Positions 38,160 to 43,004 of a stretch of 43,004 nt of DNA are shown here, piece after piece. This DNA is from an uncultured Gimesia sp. (lineage in GTDB: Bacteria > Planctomycetota > Planctomycetia > Planctomycetales > Planctomycetaceae): contig NZ_CALEMX010000442.1 in the NCBI RefSeq assembly GCF_937910335.1, positions 1-43,004 on the forward strand, in the 5' to 3' direction. The position numbers were made by a program, and so were the translations under genes. Position 1 is the first letter of the stretch, and each line of letters starts with the position of its first letter. Under the pieces are notes generated by a model. It made no database searches. It saw nothing but the letters and a program-made list of their open reading frames with translations, and was not told the origin of the DNA.

Positions 38160-39731
38160 TTAGAGAAGGCTAACTCTTTTCAGGTCCACTCTAATTAAGT
38201 TACCATCATTATGCTGAATTAGATTTTTTAGTTCCTTTACTGGGATGTTTGTGGGGACATAACGAATGGAACCATCCATCATGACCGCTATAAAGGCAGG
38301 ACTGGAATGTTGTCCTGTAGGCTTAATGGGGTCGACGGGATCGAATACAAGATCAACGGGTTTTGTCCACGGCACCGCTTTGTCCGGAGCTGCCTTAATT
38401 AACATGATGGTATTTGAAAATCCATCTGTGACATCTCTCAATCCTACTCCAGGGCCGCCAGTAAAGGGAGTCTTCTCGCCTGAAAATGTCATGAACTGTG
38501 TTTCTCCCGGTTTCGTTCCAGGATCAAGCTTAAAGACCTTCGGCATTTTTTTTATCAGACCTTTGTTTTGAGGACTGTCCCAAGGCTCGTTCAAATGGAA
38601 TTCTTTATAGAGCGCAGCTTCACCGAGAAACGGAAGCAGGTGAACCCGCCAGCTTAAAAGTGACTTCCCGTTGGTCAGGTGTTCTTTAGCAGGGGGAAAA
38701 CTCCTGAATTTATCAAGGTAGTTATGAAATGCAAGTGTGATTTCTTTTATGTTATTGAGCTGCCTGAGCTGTTCTGGTGAGAGACTTGTGTGAACAATGA
38801 TAAACTTATGCCATTCGACTCGCACTCCATCATCTGGACGAATCAATTTTTTCCACATGTCGTCCCCCGCATTTTTCATGACACATTGGACGCTTCCATC
38901 AACGAATAAGGCAGGAACACCTTCAGCAGTATTCCCCATAGCTTCGAGTGGTAACTTCTCGTCAAGCCCATCCGGCTTAGTCCATTTGACTGCCTGATCG
39001 GCGCCGACTTCGACAAGCATGACTGTATTTGATGCTCCATCTGTGATGTCACGAAAACTTGTTGCTTTACCAAGGGGGAATACTGTCGTCGGTTTTTTCT
39101 TACCCTTTGAATTCGGGGCCCATTGCCCTTCAAAAACATGGAAGCGAGTCAAATCAGAATTAGATGGGGTATCGGGAGAACGAAAAATATCTGGCATATT
39201 TTTGGCAAGAGGTGCATTGTTCGGACTGTCCCAGGGTTCATCCAACTTAAAACGTTCATATAGAGGTTTTTGATCCAAGTAAGGTAGAAGATGGACTTTC
39301 CAACTGACCTTGAGCCGCCCATTTTTATCATAATATTGAGGATACGTTTCCGGGTCTGGCATGAAACAGGGACCATTCTTGTTTTGATACGTATGGAAAG
39401 CAAAGCCGATTGTATTCAGCTTCTGTTTAACATTTTTATAGCGTTCGACTTTCATTCGTTTGCCGGGCGTAATGATCATTGATGGATCAATTGGCTTGTT
39501 CCGGGAGGTCGTGGATGTTTTGTCAGTTGAAGCAGCAGGCTTTGGAGAACTATTTTCATCGGGTGTTTTCGCTGCAGGTGTCTTCGCTGCTTGTGTATCG
39601 GCGGTCTGATCTTTCTTGCATCCGCCGGCGAGTGTCAGCAAGCTGACAGTACCTGCCAAAAGAATCGCCAACACGGGGTGCTGATGATGTATCGAAGACT
39701 GCTTGTGTCGAACGATGATTGACATTTTCAT
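38160..39731 (-). CDS. Lipoprotein with two tandem DUF1559-like domains
   Basis: Lipobox SLLTLAGGC; SWKVHLLPYLDQKPLYERFKLDEPWDSPNNAPLAKNMPDIFR and SWRVHLLPFLGEAALYKEFHLNEPWDSPQNKGLIKKMPKVFK; two ITDGASNTVML/VTDGFSNTIML segments. Confidence 0.88.
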   Translation of the reverse strand: MKMSIIVRHKQSSIHHQHPVLAILLAGTVSLLTLAGGCKKDQTADTQAAKTPAAKTPDENSSPKPAASTDKTSTTSRNKPIDPSMIITPGKRMKVERYKNVKQKLNTIGFAFHTYQNKNGPCFMPDPETYPQYYDKNGRLKVSWKVHLLPYLDQKPLYERFKLDEPWDSPNNAPLAKNMPDIFRSPDTPSNSDLTRFHVFEGQWAPNSKGKKKPTTVFPLGKATSFRDITDGASNTVMLVEVGADQAVKWTKPDGLDEKLPLEAMGNTAEGVPALFVDGSVQCVMKNAGDDMWKKLIRPDDGVRVEWHKFIIVHTSLSPEQLRQLNNIKEITLAFHNYLDKFRSFPPAKEHLTNGKSLLSWRVHLLPFLGEAALYKEFHLNEPWDSPQNKGLIKKMPKVFKLDPGTKPGETQFMTFSGEKTPFTGGPGVGLRDVTDGFSNTIMLIKAAPDKAVPWTKPVDLVFDPVDPIKPTGQHSSPAFIAVMMDGSIRYVPTNIPVKELKNLIQHNDGNLIRVDLKRVSLL

Positions 39732-40126
39732 TTCTCCAAACATAGATTGTAACACGTGAAAGATTGTGCATTGAATAACCGTTGAATATCTTTTAGTGCC
39801 TGATAGCCCAATACCTGTAATAAAAAGGGGGCAGCAATTGATATTACTGGACCTGCCTCCTTATATCATCCTTGCTTATGAATACTTTGATTCATCGTCT
39901 TCAAATCCTCCAAGAAAATATCTCTGTAAACATCATACGGACTCGTCTCACGTTTCCCTAATACATGCTGTTACGATTGATTATAAAAACATTCAGCAGC
40001 ATTATCGAGTTCTCTCGCTCTTTTTGCCGGGTAGTGTTTCTGATTTCCAATAGTTCATTGCAACCTGAGAGTAACCGTGGCTAACGCCATTCGGCTAATG
40101 ATCAAAAACAAGATCAGTCGCAAGGC

Positions 40127-40142
40127 ATTAACCGCGGTTAAT
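40127..40142. repeat. Perfect 16-bp palindrome ATTAACCGCGGTTAAT
   Basis: Exact dyad symmetry. Confidence 0.8.
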
Positions 40143-40146
40143 ATCG

Positions 40147-40320
40147 ATCTCGTTAAAGGCGTCTTTTGATTTTTTCTTGTATCCTGACCGTGTCTGGTTT
40201 AGGCTATTGTGATCATTGGGGCTGCGACGATTTCTGACTGCACAATTCGGCCTTGAAAGCATTCATTAACCAAGAGAAAAGCCCAAAAGAACAGTTTTGG
40301 ATCCGGACACCTTTATTTTT
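40147..40320 (+). repeat. Dispersed direct repeat, copy 1
   Basis: TTTTTCTTGTATCCTGA...TTTAGGCTATTGTGATC...ACGATT...ACTGCAC...TCATTAACCAAGAG...CCCAAAAGAAC...CCTTTATTT matches copy 2 at 42758-42905. Confidence 0.85.
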
Positions 40321-40321
40321 C

Positions 40322-40530
40322 GAGACAGTGACAGACAACTATCTCTATAGTGTGTTTGGCGAAGTCAAAAGCAGTACGGGAACTTCAAGGTGATTCTCCG
40401 GGAGGATATTTTCGCAATCATTACGGCATATGACAATCAGCCACATACACGTTGGTCGAACCGAAATAATTGGCGAACGGATTTTGTAGAGGAGACATAC
40501 AAGGCTTTCCGTTGTAACACTCAACGCTGA
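40322..40530 (+). pseudogene. Frameshifted Rhs/YD-repeat protein remnant and orphan C-terminal tail
   Basis: Frame 2: ETVTDNYLYSVFGEVKSSTGTSR* (40322-40393), Rhs-core-like; frame 1: CVWRSQKQYGNFKVILREDIFAIITAYDNQPHTRWSNRNNWRTDFVEETYKAFRCNTQR* (40351-40530). Confidence 0.6.
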
Positions 40531-40549
40531 AGGGTAATTAACAGATCAG

Positions 40550-41017
40550 ATGGATGTTTCCAAATATAGCTGTAGTAACAAACCTACTCGTGACCAATTG
40601 GTGAGCGTTTCTGACTCTCTGGTGAATACGCTCGCTGAAACGATTGGCATCCCACTAGCCTGTTTCAAACGCCACATTGTTGAGGGAGAGTCGACCGTTA
40701 CGACAATCCAGGGTTCGATTGGTAATGGCGCTATCCTTGACATGTGTATTGAGGGGGTTGTGTTGGTTCAAATGAGAAACAATGAGCCACCTAACATTAA
40801 CGCAGAACTTCTCTTGTTCAGTAGAGGTGAGAGGTTGGGGACGCAGCGATACAATGGGCGCAGCTATCTATTGTTGGATTTTGATTCTACGCAGAATCCT
40901 GCCTCATGGACTAGCCAGGAATGGATAAACGATGGTCCAGATGATTGGGAGGCCATTTCGCAGCCGAGGACGGATTTATACGGAGAATTAAAGGAATCTT
41001 GGGAAGACAACGACTAA
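40550..41017 (+). CDS. Uncharacterised 155-aa protein, candidate orphan immunity protein
   Basis: Intact acidic ORF starting 19 nt after the Rhs-tail stop. Confidence 0.6.
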   Translation: MDVSKYSCSNKPTRDQLVSVSDSLVNTLAETIGIPLACFKRHIVEGESTVTTIQGSIGNGAILDMCIEGVVLVQMRNNEPPNINAELLLFSRGERLGTQRYNGRSYLLLDFDSTQNPASWTSQEWINDGPDDWEAISQPRTDLYGELKESWEDND

Positions 41018-41073
41018 GACGATTCTAGACCGCACACACTCCTGAAGGATTTCCTCCTGTGAAACAGACTGAT

Positions 41074-41178
41074 ATGCGGAATTCATCCGCAACGAAAAGT
41101 AATCGTCGTCTCTTATTGAAACAGATTACGGCGACAACAACGCTACGTCGAACTGTGGTTCCTAACATCGTTTATTAA
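41074..41178 (+). pseudogene. Possible Tat-signal remnant MRNSSATKSNRRLLLKQITATTTLRRTVVPNIVY*
   Basis: Short ORF resembling the twin-arginine N-terminus of planctomycete exported oxidoreductases, then stop. Confidence 0.4.
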
Positions 41179-41216
41179 GCGTTCACTCGCGTGGTTTAGC
41201 GCAACTCTTTATACGT

Positions 41217-42650
41217 TTATTTCTGTTGATAATCTTTTCCATTGAGGCTTTGGATCACTGACCGCATCCATGCATCGAGCTCTTGCTGCATCCTTGCCAG
41301 TCGTGGGGCTTGTTGGGGATCTTTGGAAAGATCGGTTTTCTCCATCGCGTCATCGGTCAGGTTGTACAATTCGAATTTTGTGCCGCCGATACGATGCAGC
41401 TTCCAAGGCCAATCGGTCCAGGCGGCATGTCCGGTTGTGGTGTGTTCTGGAAACTGCGGGAATTCGTCGACGTCTTTGCGCATTCTTGGTGGATCATGCG
41501 GTAGCGGTGCGCCGGCCTGTTGCTTTTCCATGATCGCCTTCTGAATCCGGTCGCTCCGAGTTCCCTGCCCGCCCTGGATTTTGTGCCAGAACCCCATTGG
41601 CTTACTGCGTTCTGTCACCGATCCCGCAATGATGCCGCTGACATCCATACCATCGAGCGGATGCGGCGCATACAATTCTATGCCCGCCATGGCTAAGAGG
41701 GTTGGATAGATATCAAAGGTCGACGCGGGTACCGAGGTTCGACCTTTGAGCTTGCGTGCGGGCCATTCGATGATCCCCGGCACGCGCAGGCCCCCTTCGT
41801 AGATGCTGCCCTTCCTCTCGCGGCCACCGGAAGTTTCCTTGACCAACCCGCCGTTATCACTGCAGTACCAGACGATGGTATTCTCTGCGATGCCCATTTT
41901 CCTGATCGCAGCCCGAAGACGTCCGACTTGCTGATCAAGCAGCGTAATCTCGCGGTAGTAGCCCGCATGCGGTTTACCATCGTAGAGGCTGGGGCCATCC
42001 GGCACTTCCGCGTGCGGGTCATGCGGAGACGGGAACCAGATGACGGTGAATATTGGACGATCACCGGCCTTGTGTTTCTTGAGGAAGTCGATCGCATCAT
42101 CCATCAGGATGACCGAGCCCTTCCCCTGGCGATGCTCGATCTTTCCCTTTCGGCTCAAGTAGGGATCGTTGTCGAAAAAGTTGAGGCCGACCACCCATTC
42201 ATCGAATCCCATGCCACTGGGATTGCAGGGCGAGTTTGGTTGTCCCGAACCCAAGTGTACTTTGCCGAAAATCCCGGTTACGTATCCGTTGGCTTTTAGC
42301 GTCTCGGCGATGGTCTGTTCATGCGGGCGCATGTAGCGGCCATGGTTGGTGACTTTGGTTCGAATCGGGTTGCGCCCGGTCATCACGCTGGCGCGGGTCG
42401 GTGAGCAGACCGGCGCGCCGGCATAGAACCGATCAAATACGAAGCCGTCTTTGGCCATGGCATCGAGTGCTGGTGTCTGCACAAACGGATGACCATTATA
42501 GCCGGTATCTCCCCAGCCCTGGTCATCCGCCATCACAAGAATGATGTTGGGTTTACCAGAGTTTTCCAAAGTTGCGGCAAAGGATATTCCTGTCGCGGAC
42601 AAGCAAAATATAAATTCCATCGCTGCTAAAAAGCTACGTTGATTCAGCAT
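41217..42650 (-). CDS. Secreted type I sulfatase (formylglycine-dependent)
   Basis: KPNIILVMADDQGWGDTGYNGHP, sulfatase signature APVCSPTRASVMTGRNP, TGIFGKVHLG, SDNGGL; signal peptide. Confidence 0.96.
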   Translation of the reverse strand: MLNQRSFLAAMEFIFCLSATGISFAATLENSGKPNIILVMADDQGWGDTGYNGHPFVQTPALDAMAKDGFVFDRFYAGAPVCSPTRASVMTGRNPIRTKVTNHGRYMRPHEQTIAETLKANGYVTGIFGKVHLGSGQPNSPCNPSGMGFDEWVVGLNFFDNDPYLSRKGKIEHRQGKGSVILMDDAIDFLKKHKAGDRPIFTVIWFPSPHDPHAEVPDGPSLYDGKPHAGYYREITLLDQQVGRLRAAIRKMGIAENTIVWYCSDNGGLVKETSGGRERKGSIYEGGLRVPGIIEWPARKLKGRTSVPASTFDIYPTLLAMAGIELYAPHPLDGMDVSGIIAGSVTERSKPMGFWHKIQGGQGTRSDRIQKAIMEKQQAGAPLPHDPPRMRKDVDEFPQFPEHTTTGHAAWTDWPWKLHRIGGTKFELYNLTDDAMEKTDLSKDPQQAPRLARMQQELDAWMRSVIQSLNGKDYQQK

Positions 42651-42757
42651 CAGTTACTCTTTTCTGCATTGTGGTCGAAGTATTGAATAAAAGCCCGTTT
42701 GAAATCAGGATCGCCCGTTACGATCATACCAGTGCCAGTCCCTGATTCACATTACCA

Positions 42758-42905
42758 GATCGTAACAGGATGGTATTTTTCTTGTATCCTGAGCAGGGCT
42801 TGTTTAGGCTATTGTGATCTTCATGCCTGAGACGATTCCTTACTGCACTCATCAACCAAGAGGAAGGTCCCAAAAGAACCACTTTGGTTCTGGGTACTTT
42901 TATTT
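42758..42905 (+). repeat. Dispersed direct repeat, copy 2, containing hairpin AGAACC-acttt-GGTTCT
   Basis: Match to copy 1; lacks ~19-20 nt (aattcggccttgaaagcat) present in copy 1. Hairpin arms 42875-42880 / 42886-42891. Confidence 0.85.
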
Positions 42906-42934
42906 GTTTATACAGCGCAGTCGTGCCCCCTTTT

Positions 42935-43003
42935 TTAGATGGAAGTAGCTTTAACCCGCATTTCCCAGATGACTTCCCTCGCTTTGGCACGTAATTTGCG
43001 CCA
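42935..43003 (-). CDS. Partial CDS, C-terminal end only (...WRKLRAKAREVIWEMRVKATSI*)
   Basis: Open minus-strand frame from the window edge to TAA at 42935-42937, followed on that strand by the hairpin in repeat copy 2. Confidence 0.4.
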   Translation of the reverse strand, partial: WRKLRAKAREVIWEMRVKATSI

Positions 43004-43004
43004 T

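Noticed and set aside
39796-40053. 85-aa plus-strand ORF
   Set aside because: No recognisable motifs; lies in remnant-rich intergenic DNA, not supportable as a gene.
42724-42990. 88-aa minus-strand ORF
   Set aside because: Covers repeat copy 2 and overlaps the partial frame ending at 42935; the equivalent frame is not kept in copy 1.

Overview
This 43 kb window is bacterial chromosomal DNA. Gene content suggests a planctomycete of the Gimesia/Planctomyces type: DUF1559 and DUF1080 proteins, sulfatase, secreted SMP-30, and Gfo/Idh/MocA plus sugar-isomerase genes. This lineage call is inference from gene content only. Housekeeping genes are panC, tRNA-His(GTG), gmhA/gmhB, a WecA/MraY-like transferase, tex, thpR, hisA/hisH, a fused aroDE with aroK, and a prepilin peptidase. 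Other genes are an ECF sigma factor with a large anti-sigma-like partner, a GntR-controlled Gfo/Idh plus class-III aminotransferase locus, an SRPBCC-ArsR-DinB cluster, a GH63-like glycosidase, a duplicated DUF1559 lipoprotein and a sulfatase. The most interesting signals are: (i) three places where an orphan C-terminal coding tail abuts or overlaps (ATGA) a small uncharacterised gene, one with a recognisable Rhs/YD remnant, suggesting orphan toxin-tip/immunity cassettes; (ii) a diverged ~130-170 bp direct repeat at ~40.15 and ~42.76 kb; (iii) palindromic operator-like sites in front of the Gfo/Idh and SRPBCC-ArsR genes; (iv) a structured three-copy motif array upstream of the glycosidase; (v) a remnant resembling a decayed Tat signal peptide. 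No CRISPR array and no intact transposase were seen.
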